Part shown: positions 43,480 to 51,720 of the stretch, in pieces
Layout: every line of letters starts with the position of its first letter
How positions within the stretch are numbered: the first letter of the stretch is position 1
Assembly (NCBI RefSeq): GCF_002799245.1
Contig: NZ_NEQV01000007.1
Span: 186,001-250,000 of the forward strand
Direction: 5' to 3'
Source: Stenotrophomonas maltophilia
Lineage (GTDB): Bacteria; Pseudomonadota; Gammaproteobacteria; Xanthomonadales; Xanthomonadaceae
Length of the DNA stretch: 64,000 bases
Program-made: the position numbers and the translations under genes
Notes under the pieces: generated by a model
Told to the model about the DNA's origin: nothing
Database searches by the model: none
Seen by the model: the letters and a program-made list of their open reading frames with translations, nothing else

Positions 43480-43914
43480 TCATGGCGGCGTTGCACGCGG
43501 GTTGCGCAGGGCCAGCGCCTGCTTGATCCGCCCCATCTCCCCCGCCCCGGCCTCGGCCAGGCGACGGGCCTGCTGCCGCTGCTCCCGTGTAAGTACGGGC
43601 GGCGCAGCGCCGGCTTCCGGCGCTGCGTCCACCAGGCGTGCCACGGCATCGCGCAGCCGCAGCTGCGGGCAGAGCCGTGCGGCACACCAGCGCTCGGCAT
43701 AGCGCCGGGCCTGACGCACGTTCGCAGCCGCCACCACCTTGGTCTGGGACATCTTGCGTGCGTCCAGGTACACCCGGAAGCCAAGCTCGGCATGCGGCAC
43801 GATGTTGGCCACGGAGCGCCCGTTCCACCACAGGTCCCAGCGCTCGCCGCTCTGCACCCAGCCCGAGGGCCGGGTGACTGTCATGAACTCTGGAAGATCG
43901 AAGGGAGAATGCAT
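43480..43914 (-). CDS. Hypothetical protein
   Basis: About 144 residues from the ATG at 43914 (MHSPFDLPEFMTVTRPSGWV); an internal ATG at 43884 is also possible. It has a small beta-rich first half (WDLWWNGRSVANIVPHAELG and FRVYLDARKMSQTKVV) and a basic helical C-terminal half. No domain recognised. The gap 43233-43479 shows nothing clear. Confidence 0.5.
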   Translation of the reverse strand: MHSPFDLPEFMTVTRPSGWVQSGERWDLWWNGRSVANIVPHAELGFRVYLDARKMSQTKVVAAANVRQARRYAERWCAARLCPQLRLRDAVARLVDAAPEAGAAPPVLTREQRQQARRLAEAGAGEMGRIKQALALRNPRATPP

Positions 43915-44036
43915 GGCCGGAAGAATACGATCGGCCGTCGCACGGAATGAGATTGCGATGGCGCGGCGGCCGGCGAGCATGAATCGTTCAAGAAGGCATC
44001 CGGTGCCGGCCTTTGCGGGGCGTTACCCTGTTCATC

Positions 44037-44849
44037 ATGTCTTCCGCGCTCAACCTTCCCCGTAGCGACCTGCTGGCCAATGCCGGGGCGCTGCCCCGGC
44101 TGCCGGGTGTGTATACCTTCCATGATGCGGCGGGCGCCGCGCTGTACATCGGCAAGAGCGTGGACATCCGGCGGCGGGTACTGGATCACCTGCGGGCGCC
44201 GGACGAGCGGCGCCTTGTCGACCGGACCACGCATTTTTCCTGCATCCGCACCGCAGGCGACATCGGCGCACAGTTGCTGGAAGCGCGGCTGATCAAGCAG
44301 GCCATGCCGCTGTTCAACCAACGGCTGCGGCGCAACAAGCGCCTGTGCACGATTGTGCTGGCCGATGATGCCGTTCGTATCGAGGATGTCCACGCAGCCG
44401 ATCCTTTGCGGGCCTATGGCCTGTTCCCCAGCCGCCATGCGGCCGTCGCCGCGCTTGAGCGCCTGGCGGAGGAGCACCGGCTCTGCCTGGGCCGGCTGGG
44501 CATCGAATCCGTCCGTGCGGGCGTGCCCTGCTTCCGTCATCTGCTCAAGCGTTGTTCGGGCGTCTGCAACGGAATGGAATCGACGTCAGCGCATGACGAG
44601 CGCCTGCGCACCGGCCTGGCCGGTTACCACCAGCGGGCCTGGCCCTACGCCGGGGCGATCGGCATCGAGGAGCGCTCGGAGGATCTGAAGCAGATCCATG
44701 TGGTGCGCAACTGGACATACCTGGGATCGGCGCCGACGATCGCGGCGGCGCGCCGCCTTGATACCCCGGCGGTCGGGTTTGATCGTGATGGCTACAGCGT
44801 GCTTGCAAGGCCGCTGATCGGTGAGTCGGTGAAGGTGATTTCGTTGTAG
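44037..44849 (+). CDS. cho: Cho-type GIY-YIG excision nuclease
   Basis: A 270-residue nuclease with PGVYTFHDAAGAALYIGKSV (the GIY-YIG equivalent, Tyr and Gly kept), IRRRVLDHL (Arg) and the Glu in QLLEARLIKQAMPLFNQRLR. This is the UvrC N-terminal-like domain without the C-terminal nuclease, as in Cho, which makes the 3' incision at lesions UvrC handles poorly. The length fits Cho. Single gene. In other bacteria cho is in the SOS regulon; I do not see a clear LexA box here. Confidence 0.8.
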   Translation: MSSALNLPRSDLLANAGALPRLPGVYTFHDAAGAALYIGKSVDIRRRVLDHLRAPDERRLVDRTTHFSCIRTAGDIGAQLLEARLIKQAMPLFNQRLRRNKRLCTIVLADDAVRIEDVHAADPLRAYGLFPSRHAAVAALERLAEEHRLCLGRLGIESVRAGVPCFRHLLKRCSGVCNGMESTSAHDERLRTGLAGYHQRAWPYAGAIGIEERSEDLKQIHVVRNWTYLGSAPTIAAARRLDTPAVGFDRDGYSVLARPLIGESVKVISL

Positions 44850-44936
44850 CGGATCGCTGGCAGGTCGGGTCGGTCCTTGCCGTTACGCTATCGAGGTGCG
44901 CTGACAATTCCGCCGAAGAACCAGGATCGAATTGCA

Positions 44937-45929
44937 TCACTGACCTCCGGTACAGTCTTTGCACCAGCGCTTGCGCGCATTGACGTAAGCCGAGAGGTCG
45001 TTGTAACCAAGCTCTGCGGCAATCTGAGCCCGGCCAATACCTTGCATCTGCAGATACTGCTCAAGTTCGGCGCGAGCCCGATCCAGAATGCAGCGAAAGG
45101 TCATGCCTTCTTGTTCCAGGCGCCGACGCAGGGTGCGTGGACTCTGATGCAGCTCCTGAGCCAGCTGATCCAGAGTGATCAATTGACCAGCGTCGAGACC
45201 TCGGCGAACACCTTTGGCCACCCTGCCAGACCAGCCGCTCAGCTGATGCTGGCGCGTCAATCTGCGATCCAGTTCCTGACAAGACACGTCCCACATTCCT
45301 TGGTGGCGCGTCTTCAGCGGCAAGCTCAGGCTCGCGCGATCAAAGCACATGCAGTTGCAACCACAGTCAAACCGAACATCATCACCGAACCATTCGTTAT
45401 ATTCGGAATGATAGGTTGGCCGTCGATGGGCAAAACATGCCCTTTGCGGCAGAAGTGAAGTGCCTGTCGCCTCACGCAACACACTGAGCGACATCACACA
45501 GTAGTGCTCAACCATATGGCGCGCCAAGCAGGCAGGCGCATCAATACGAATTTCAACCCCCAGGAAATCGCCTTCTTCGACCAGCACGACCTCATCCATA
45601 TCGGATGCCAGTTGTGCATAACTCGCCCAGAAGCGAACAGCCCCGGCAAGGTCCGCGCTATACAAGGCCGCGTGCAGCAGTACGCTCCAGTCCTGACGGC
45701 TGAAGTGCGAGAACAGGTGCAAACCTATCGCCGGATCATTGCTGGCTGCTAGAGACCAAAGTTTCTTCAGGGCAACCATGCTGTAGCTGGAACCGGCCTG
45801 CAGATGGCATCTCTTCAGGTGGCGCTCCAGTACGCGTCCAAGTGGACCATGGTGAAACCGCTCGATCGAGTGCGTGACCGATTCTCGGGGGATTATGTCC
45901 GTTTTGCGCATATCGTGTAATGGGCTCAT
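44937..45929 (-). CDS. AraC-family transcriptional regulator
   Basis: A 330-residue regulator. The N-terminal sensing half (about 30-220) has LYSADLAGAVRFWASYAQLA, and the C-terminal DNA-binding domain has two helix-turn-helices (LDQLAQELHQSPRTLRRRLE and IGRAQIAAELGYNDLSAYVN). The layout resembles the OruR/ArgR-like group with an arabinose-binding-type N-terminus. It is divergent from the two AT-rich genes at 46078 and 46813 and may control them; this is inferred from position only. Confidence 0.8.
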   Translation of the reverse strand: MSPLHDMRKTDIIPRESVTHSIERFHHGPLGRVLERHLKRCHLQAGSSYSMVALKKLWSLAASNDPAIGLHLFSHFSRQDWSVLLHAALYSADLAGAVRFWASYAQLASDMDEVVLVEEGDFLGVEIRIDAPACLARHMVEHYCVMSLSVLREATGTSLLPQRACFAHRRPTYHSEYNEWFGDDVRFDCGCNCMCFDRASLSLPLKTRHQGMWDVSCQELDRRLTRQHQLSGWSGRVAKGVRRGLDAGQLITLDQLAQELHQSPRTLRRRLEQEGMTFRCILDRARAELEQYLQMQGIGRAQIAAELGYNDLSAYVNARKRWCKDCTGGQ

Positions 45930-46077
45930 GGGTTTTCATTGGCTGGCACTGCCGTTATCGACACCAGTCGAAGAGTGCCATGTGCAAGGAATAATAACCA
46001 GCAACCCACCCCGATCATTGCCTCAATTCCGATCGGCTTCATCCCTCATTCCATCGAGAAACAATATAGAGGTCAAC

Positions 46078-46800
46078 ATGGGAACCCATAGTAAAGAAGT
46101 GCCTGGGTACGGAACCATTTATACGTCTGATGGTGCAGTTGATACGTCGGTACTGCTAGGCCAAGGATTGATAAAATCCCTAAAGAACAATACTCCCCCC
46201 AAAGAAGATCCAGGCTCAGCAGAAGCGAAGGACCTGGAGGCGCTATTCAAGGGAATAAAGGCTTTTGGCAAGGCGGCCTCAGCTGCCGGAAGTGTCATGT
46301 CCCTCATTTCAAGGAATGACGCCGGCCAGCAAGTATTCATGATGAATGTAAAAAACTACTCTCCGTATGTGCTCTCCTGCTTTAATGAAGGGAACGCAGG
46401 GTTTGATGATTGCTATCTCACTGAGTCATTCAACTCCGTACTGCCGGAATCCAGTGGTGTTTTCAGGTTCACCATTAATCACGATAAACATCTGGGAAAT
46501 GTTGGATTTGACCTGAATCTTTACATTACAGACCCGGAAACAAAAAAAAGCCTAAAAACAAAACTAAGATTCTACAGCAATTCCAACTATAACGCGGACG
46601 ACAATGGGAAATTTGGACTGCAGGAAATTACAGTCCAGGGAATTTCCCCCGGCGCCATTGTGCATGGCGGCTATGACACAACCATTGCGGGATTTGCGTT
46701 TGATGGCGGCGACGCATACCCCTCATATTCATTCGCAACCTATGTGCAGAAGAACCTCACAACGGACTTTTCCTTGTCTTTGATCCCATTCTCTAAGTAA
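46078..46800 (+). CDS. Unknown protein, probable beta-sandwich, AT-rich gene
   Basis: A 240-residue protein from the ATG at 46078 (AGAGGT four bases upstream); the open frame extends further upstream without a start signal. No signal peptide. A helical segment (IKAFGKAASAAGSVMSLISR) is followed by a beta-rich domain with VKNYSPYVLSCFNEGNAGFD and NVGFDLNLYITDPE. Base composition is well below its neighbours: 46561-46620 has 24 G or C in 60. It forms a pair with the next gene, twelve bases apart. I could not assign a family; the helix-plus-sandwich layout would suit a pore-forming or secreted toxin-like protein, but that is a guess. Confidence 0.6.
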   Translation: MGTHSKEVPGYGTIYTSDGAVDTSVLLGQGLIKSLKNNTPPKEDPGSAEAKDLEALFKGIKAFGKAASAAGSVMSLISRNDAGQQVFMMNVKNYSPYVLSCFNEGNAGFDDCYLTESFNSVLPESSGVFRFTINHDKHLGNVGFDLNLYITDPETKKSLKTKLRFYSNSNYNADDNGKFGLQEITVQGISPGAIVHGGYDTTIAGFAFDGGDAYPSYSFATYVQKNLTTDFSLSLIPFSK

Positions 46801-46812
46801 GCGGGAGGCACC

Positions 46813-47517
46813 ATGTTGATCAAATTTTACGATAGCGAACAGGCGATCATTAACTACTCGGTAGATGAGGGGGTGTATTACTTAAATCAGCTGGCAGACG
46901 ACAATGCCTCTCCTCATGCGCAATCTGTTTCGGGGCCGATTATCGCAGGAGTAAGCGCCGCAGCAGCACTTGTAGGCGCTGGCGTCTCACTTACGCAAGG
47001 CATCCGCAATCTGAAACAGACGAGCGAAACAAGTTATCACGTCGAAGTAACCATTACCAACAAGACAAACTATCTTCTTGGCGTAGGCGAGATCGATAAG
47101 CACCTGGGCGAATGTTCCGATAATTTCATTTTCCCAGGGCAGCAGGGAGCCGTGACATTTACTGAGCGGATCGGCCCTTATAGCAGCTCATCCTCTGATG
47201 GATCGATCATTTATATGGCCCTGATTTCAGAAGCCGAGAGCCTCAGATTTTCATGCGGCATTTCCGATCAAACCACCAAAGACACATCCAAATTGATTCA
47301 GATGTCGCATCTGACATTGAATGATGACAAAGGGCATGCAACCTCTACAGTCGTAAGCTCGCATCTGAATGACAACAATGAAAATCCGAGATTCGGCCTG
47401 TTTACAATAACCACGGATGATGGAGACGTTTTCAGCTTCGTCTGCTCACAGGCGGGCACCTCCGACCATGCCATCCTGAATATGACAATCCTGCAAAGGT
47501 TGAAACTGCCAGCGTAG
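46813..47517 (+). CDS. Unknown protein, paralogue-like partner
   Basis: A 234-residue protein with GGGAGG before its ATG. A short N-terminal region is followed by a hydrophobic glycine/alanine stretch (IIAGVSAAAALVGAGVSLTQ) and a beta-rich domain (YHVEVTITNKTNYLLGVGEI) that has the same layout as its upstream neighbour. It has the same low G+C, so the pair was probably acquired together. Two related beta-rich proteins with a hydrophobic hairpin recall two-component pore formers, but no signature can be shown. Confidence 0.6.
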   Translation: MLIKFYDSEQAIINYSVDEGVYYLNQLADDNASPHAQSVSGPIIAGVSAAAALVGAGVSLTQGIRNLKQTSETSYHVEVTITNKTNYLLGVGEIDKHLGECSDNFIFPGQQGAVTFTERIGPYSSSSSDGSIIYMALISEAESLRFSCGISDQTTKDTSKLIQMSHLTLNDDKGHATSTVVSSHLNDNNENPRFGLFTITTDDGDVFSFVCSQAGTSDHAILNMTILQRLKLPA

Positions 47518-47568
47518 GATCAAGCCCAGGAGGATCGACTTCTACCTAGTCTCATCTGATCCAATCAA

Positions 47569-47592
47569 GCGCCACTGGATATCCAGTGGCGC
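47569..47592. terminator. Perfect 24-base palindrome after the AT-rich pair
   Basis: GCGCCACTGGAT and ATCCAGTGGCGC are exact reverse complements with no loop. It lies 51 bases after the stop at 47517 and 180 bases from the convergent gene. Without a T-run it may be a bidirectional hairpin or a protein-binding site. Confidence 0.5.
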
Positions 47593-47771
47593 AGCCTACG
47601 GGTACCGCAAGGGCATCACAGGTCTGCGGGAGACGGGTAAGACGTGAAGTTACTGGAAGCGCGACCGATTCGACGAGCCAGTGAAGCTCATTGCTCTCCA
47701 GCGGAGCGCCGGTGCCCACCTGCGGGCGCCCCCCTGCACCCTGCGGCGCAATGGACTGAGGGCATCCGCGC

Positions 47772-48962
47772 CTATCGGGACGTACCCGCATCCGCACGCG
47801 TTTCACGCGCCGCGATTCTTTCGACCAGCGTATCAACCGCCGCCTCCATGGCGCGGGCGGTCTGGTCGCCACTCTGGTTGGTGATGACGAAAATGCCGAG
47901 ATCGTACTTGGGCATGATGTAGATGTAGCACTGCGAACGGGGCACGCCGCCGTGGTGAGCGTAGTAGGTGCCCTTCAGGCGATCGCCGGAAACGATGTTC
48001 CAGAAGTAGCCGATACTGAGCGCATCGTCGAACCTGGCCAGGGCGCGGTGAGATTCCTTCACCACCGGACCATCGGCCAGCTGGAACTGAAGGTACCTCA
48101 CCATGTCCGGAACCGTCGCTCTCACATTGCCGGAGGCGCCCCAGGGCAACAGAGGCATCGGCGAGGTCGGCACCGGGTTGTCACTGTGGTAGCCGACCGC
48201 CATTGATGACGCCTCGGCATCGCCCAGGCTGATCCTGATGCCCGCCATCCCGGCCGAGTCGCTGAAGTACCCGCGTAGCAACGCCTCGTAGTCACGCTGG
48301 TAGACCTGCTCCAGAATGTGCGCGGTCAGCTGCGTGCCGGCGCTGGAGTACGCGTACTCCTTCCCCGGCATGCGGGGTAGCTGCACAGCACGCAGATCCT
48401 TCAGGAAATCGGCCTTGCCGTAGCCTGTGTAGATGGCATTGAGGTCGGCGGGCGTGCGGTGAGCGGTGAAGTCTGCCAGCACCGTGTTGGCGCGCTCCGG
48501 CAGCATGTTCGGCAGGCCACTGGTATGCGACAGCAGGTGGTGGATGCGGATGGGCTCGGCCTTGTACTGCAGGTTTGGATAGTCGCCCTGCAGGTACAGG
48601 CGAATATCGTCGTCCAGCCGCAGCCTGCCTTCCAGTACCGCGTTGGCGACCAGGGTGCCGGCCAGCGTCTTGCTCAACGAACCAATTTCGTAGAGGGTCG
48701 CGTCGGTTGGTGGCCCGGGCTTGCCGGTCTCCATGTCGCCGCGATGACGGACGAAGGTCTGGCCCCGGTAGACCACGCCAATCGAGGTCGAGTGCAGCAA
48801 CGGCTGCTCGATCAGGGTCTGGGCCACCTCATCGATGTCCGGGCCAAGATCCTTCGCCGGAGACGCCTTGGCACCGGAGCAACCCACAGCCAGCAGCGCG
48901 GCGGACAGGGCCAAGGCATGCAGCCAGCACCTGTAGCGAACAGTCATCGAATTGGCGTCCAT
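47772..48962 (-). CDS. Serine hydrolase, class C beta-lactamase-like lipoprotein
   Basis: A 396-residue protein from the ATG at 48962 (or 391 from 48947), with a lipoprotein signal (ALSAALLAVGC). Catalytic motifs of the AmpC/esterase fold are YEIGSLSKTL (Ser-x-x-Lys), KEYAYSSAG (Tyr) and YAHHGGVPRS in place of KTG. Such proteins are often D-amino peptidases or esterases rather than true beta-lactamases. The lipid anchor suggests a periplasmic membrane location. Confidence 0.8.
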   Translation of the reverse strand: MDANSMTVRYRCWLHALALSAALLAVGCSGAKASPAKDLGPDIDEVAQTLIEQPLLHSTSIGVVYRGQTFVRHRGDMETGKPGPPTDATLYEIGSLSKTLAGTLVANAVLEGRLRLDDDIRLYLQGDYPNLQYKAEPIRIHHLLSHTSGLPNMLPERANTVLADFTAHRTPADLNAIYTGYGKADFLKDLRAVQLPRMPGKEYAYSSAGTQLTAHILEQVYQRDYEALLRGYFSDSAGMAGIRISLGDAEASSMAVGYHSDNPVPTSPMPLLPWGASGNVRATVPDMVRYLQFQLADGPVVKESHRALARFDDALSIGYFWNIVSGDRLKGTYYAHHGGVPRSQCYIYIMPKYDLGIFVITNQSGDQTARAMEAAVDTLVERIAARETRADAGTSR

Positions 48963-49089
48963 GCGTCGGCGCTTGAGGAGGCGTGGGAACGGGGGCTCAC
49001 GATAGCCGATTGCCATGGGTCGCTGGAGGTGCCATCGGACACCTCCCGCGGGATTCAGTGCCGTGCGCGATCACCCATCAGATGGGCTG

Positions 49090-49905
49090 TTACCGAAACG
49101 CGTCACGCCCGGCCACGCTTTCGATCCAGCCGATATAGCGGGACACGCGCACGTTGTAGACCACCTGCCCATAGAAGCCCGCCTCCAGCGCATGTTCGGG
49201 AACGGCGGTGATCCAGGAACCCAGGCCCACCAGCTGCCAGGTACCGTGATCGTCGATCACAAGTGGACCGCCGCTGTCGCCGTTGCCGAGCACGCCCTCC
49301 AGCGGCAACCCCTGCGGTGGTGGATCGAACCGGTACCAGAGATAGCGCTCGTTGCCGCCGGTGATCGCGTTGTACGCCCGCCGCAAGACCGTACGATGTG
49401 ACCCGCCGGGTACCAGCCCAACCGCGCCATTGCCGGTGGCACCCTTCCCTATCAGGGCCGCGACCTGCGTGACCTCGGCCGTGCCACGGTAGAGCACCAC
49501 CGGCCTGACATCGTTCACGGGTGCGGCAAGCTTGATCAACGCGATGTCATCCGACGCTGCCAGAAACGCGTGGATTTTCGACGGACTCCCGGTTGCCATG
49601 GCTTCCTTGCCCAGGGCCTCGGGCATCCTCCTGTAGCCGGGGTGCAGGAAGACACGCTCAACGCCGTACGCGTTGCCATTGACGATGATCTTCGCCCCCA
49701 TGCCCTCCATCGGCGCGGCATGAGCTGCGGTCAGCACCCAGCGTGGTGCGATCAGGACGCCGTGCCCCTCGCCCGGCATGTCTGCCAGTGCCGGGAATTC
49801 CGTGGCGTCGATCTGGTACCTGGCATCGTCAACATCATCGCGAATGACCACGGCATCGGCGGCGAACGGGAGCGCGGCAAGCGCGAGGAAAAGCCAGCGG
49901 TTCAT
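49090..49905 (-). CDS. Secreted trypsin-like serine protease
   Basis: A 271-residue protein from the ATG at 49905 (AAGG upstream) with a signal peptide (RWLFLALAALPFAADA). The S1 triad is visible: His in RWVLTAAHA, Asp in SDDIALIKLA and Ser in GNGDSGGPLV. The open frame continues far upstream but that part is not coding. Likely exported and active outside the cell or in the periplasm. Confidence 0.85.
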   Translation of the reverse strand: MNRWLFLALAALPFAADAVVIRDDVDDARYQIDATEFPALADMPGEGHGVLIAPRWVLTAAHAAPMEGMGAKIIVNGNAYGVERVFLHPGYRRMPEALGKEAMATGSPSKIHAFLAASDDIALIKLAAPVNDVRPVVLYRGTAEVTQVAALIGKGATGNGAVGLVPGGSHRTVLRRAYNAITGGNERYLWYRFDPPPQGLPLEGVLGNGDSGGPLVIDDHGTWQLVGLGSWITAVPEHALEAGFYGQVVYNVRVSRYIGWIESVAGRDAFR

Positions 49906-50038
49906 GGAAGCCTTGGTCCCTGCAGTCAAGTCACAACAGCCTAGGGCATCGCCTCCCACGCAGGGAGGTCGTGCGACCAGCCCTGGTGATGACCGACGAA
50001 CGCGGGAAAACGGCGACTGAAGCCGGGCCAGCCTTGCC

Positions 50039-50395
50039 CTACCTGCGGCCCCGATAGGGCTCGCAGCCCACGCCATCATTGTCACGATCCAGATGTGGCC
50101 CATACCCCGGATCACCCCGCCGTACCGGCGCTGCCCCGGCGGCGCGGGCCTCCGTGCAGTTGGCAAACACCCCGGACCTGCGCGCAGGACCAGGGGCGAA
50201 ACTGCTGCGCGGGGTGTCGACGTATCGAGGCGCGGCTGGAGCGCCTCGATGGCAGTGGTAGTCACCGGTCTTGCGGTTGGTGTGGCAACCGTTCTTGTCG
50301 AGCCCGCCGGGATGGCCGAGGACTTCTGCGGACAACAGCACTGCGAGCAGGCCGAATGCGGGCCATGCGATTGAAAAAGCGCGTCGGATGTCCAT
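50039..50395 (-). CDS. Excalibur-domain exported protein with YHCH motif
   Basis: A 118-residue protein with an N-terminal signal helix (AFSIAWPAFGLLAVLLSAEV). A short histidine motif (NGCHTNRKTGDYHCHRG) is followed by an excalibur calcium-binding domain at the C-terminus (FANCTEARAAGAAP, then DRDNDGVGCEPY). Both modules are common in small exported proteins. Role unknown. Confidence 0.75.
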   Translation of the reverse strand: MDIRRAFSIAWPAFGLLAVLLSAEVLGHPGGLDKNGCHTNRKTGDYHCHRGAPAAPRYVDTPRSSFAPGPARRSGVFANCTEARAAGAAPVRRGDPGYGPHLDRDNDGVGCEPYRGRR

Positions 50396-50717
50396 GCCCT
50401 CCCCCTGTCAGGCAGTCCCGCCAGGGGGAAGGCTAGCATGGGGTTTCAACCGTCGATCAGGCTCGACGCTGCAGCCGCTGTTGCCTTCAGCGCTGGTCGT
50501 CCTTTGCCGCTGGTGGTCAGGCAGCCCGGCAGTGAAGTGACCGGGGAAGAGATCATGCGGCCAAGGGCTCCACGCCAATGCGGGGAAATCAACGCATCCC
50601 GCTCAGCTGTTCCGTTGGTTCCACCGCATACATCATCACTGCCGCCGATTCTCCCTCGCCGCCCGCTCCTAGAGTGGGTCCACCGCGCCCACCCCGCGCT
50701 GGATGGAGGACTGAATC
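50396..50717. other. Intergenic gap, nothing recognised
   Basis: This 322-base divergent gap lies between the excalibur-domain gene (minus) and the Nudix gene (plus). It should hold both promoters. I see no repeat, hairpin or coding signal that stands out. Confidence 0.4.
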
Positions 50718-51671
50718 ATGCCCCAGGTCTATGCCGCGCTCTGGAACGGAACCCATTACCTGATCACCCGCAAGCGGGTGATCAACAACTGGTGGGCCTC
50801 CAACTCGGTGATGGTGCTGGCTGCAGAAGCACTGGAAGCCGCCCTGGCCATCGCGAAATCACCGGAAGAGCCGCCGGCCAAGGACTGGCAGCCGGCACTC
50901 GTCCTGCTGCGCAGTGCCCAGCTGGCCGCTGCATCCGCCGGCTATGCGGATACGCCCGCTGGCCAGGGCATCCTGGTGAAACTCAGCGATGCCATCCAGG
51001 CAATGCAGGCGTCGCCGCCCATTCCGGACCAGGTTGGATCCACTGTCATCCACTTCACCCGGAGATTGTTCCGTCGTTCGACCCTGCCAGAACCCATCAA
51101 GAACCTGGCAAACACCTTGCCTGTGTTTTCGCCGGATTCATGGGGAGCCGCGCTGTTGACCGCACAGAACCTGGCGCGCGACACGCGGGCGTGGGCGGCC
51201 GAGGTTCCCATGGTTGTCGTCAACCAGGCTGGGCAATGGACACTCCCTGGCGGTCGCAAGCATGCCAACGAGACCAACGAAGATGCTGCCCGCCGGGAGT
51301 TCATGGAGGAAACCGGCTTCCCGCTCGATGCCGGCAGTTTCCCGCGGGACCTGATCGATCAGAATCGATCCTACGCATTGGTCCGCTTCCGGACCGCCCA
51401 GGATCTGCAGGCCATCGCCGATGCGGTCTGCACCCACGTGCGGGCAAGGCAAGATGCGGCGCGCCCGGCCGCCAGCTGGGTGACCGACTGGGAGATCGAC
51501 CATGCACAGGTCGTGGCCGTCGCCGAGCTTGGCAACTACCTGGGCGCACCTGCGGTGATCACGCCGCCCAACGCCCAGGAATTCGCCACCATGCTGCAGC
51601 AGATGTCCAGGCCCTACAGCCAATCGATCGACTGGTATGCATCGATGGCCGGCGTCCTGTCTTCCAGCTGA
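50718..51671 (+). CDS. Nudix hydrolase-domain protein with N-terminal extension
   Basis: A 317-residue protein. The Nudix box is intact at about 177-199 (GGRKHANETNEDAARREFME followed by ETG). The first 150 residues are an extra helical region starting MPQVYAALWNGTHYLITRKR, longer than in ordinary Nudix enzymes. It is followed after 49 bases by a nucleotidyltransferase-like gene, and the pair may work together on a nucleotide or nucleic-acid modification. Substrate unknown. Confidence 0.75.
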   Translation: MPQVYAALWNGTHYLITRKRVINNWWASNSVMVLAAEALEAALAIAKSPEEPPAKDWQPALVLLRSAQLAAASAGYADTPAGQGILVKLSDAIQAMQASPPIPDQVGSTVIHFTRRLFRRSTLPEPIKNLANTLPVFSPDSWGAALLTAQNLARDTRAWAAEVPMVVVNQAGQWTLPGGRKHANETNEDAARREFMEETGFPLDAGSFPRDLIDQNRSYALVRFRTAQDLQAIADAVCTHVRARQDAARPAASWVTDWEIDHAQVVAVAELGNYLGAPAVITPPNAQEFATMLQQMSRPYSQSIDWYASMAGVLSSS

Positions 51672-51720
51672 GCCGGCCCTTTGCGCTCTGCCTGACCCTG
51701 CAATCCCGCGAGGCCCCGCC

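Noticed and set aside
49906-50439. Upstream extension of the serine protease frame
   Set aside because: The signal peptide and ribosome site fix the start at 49905. The extension overlaps the excalibur-domain gene.
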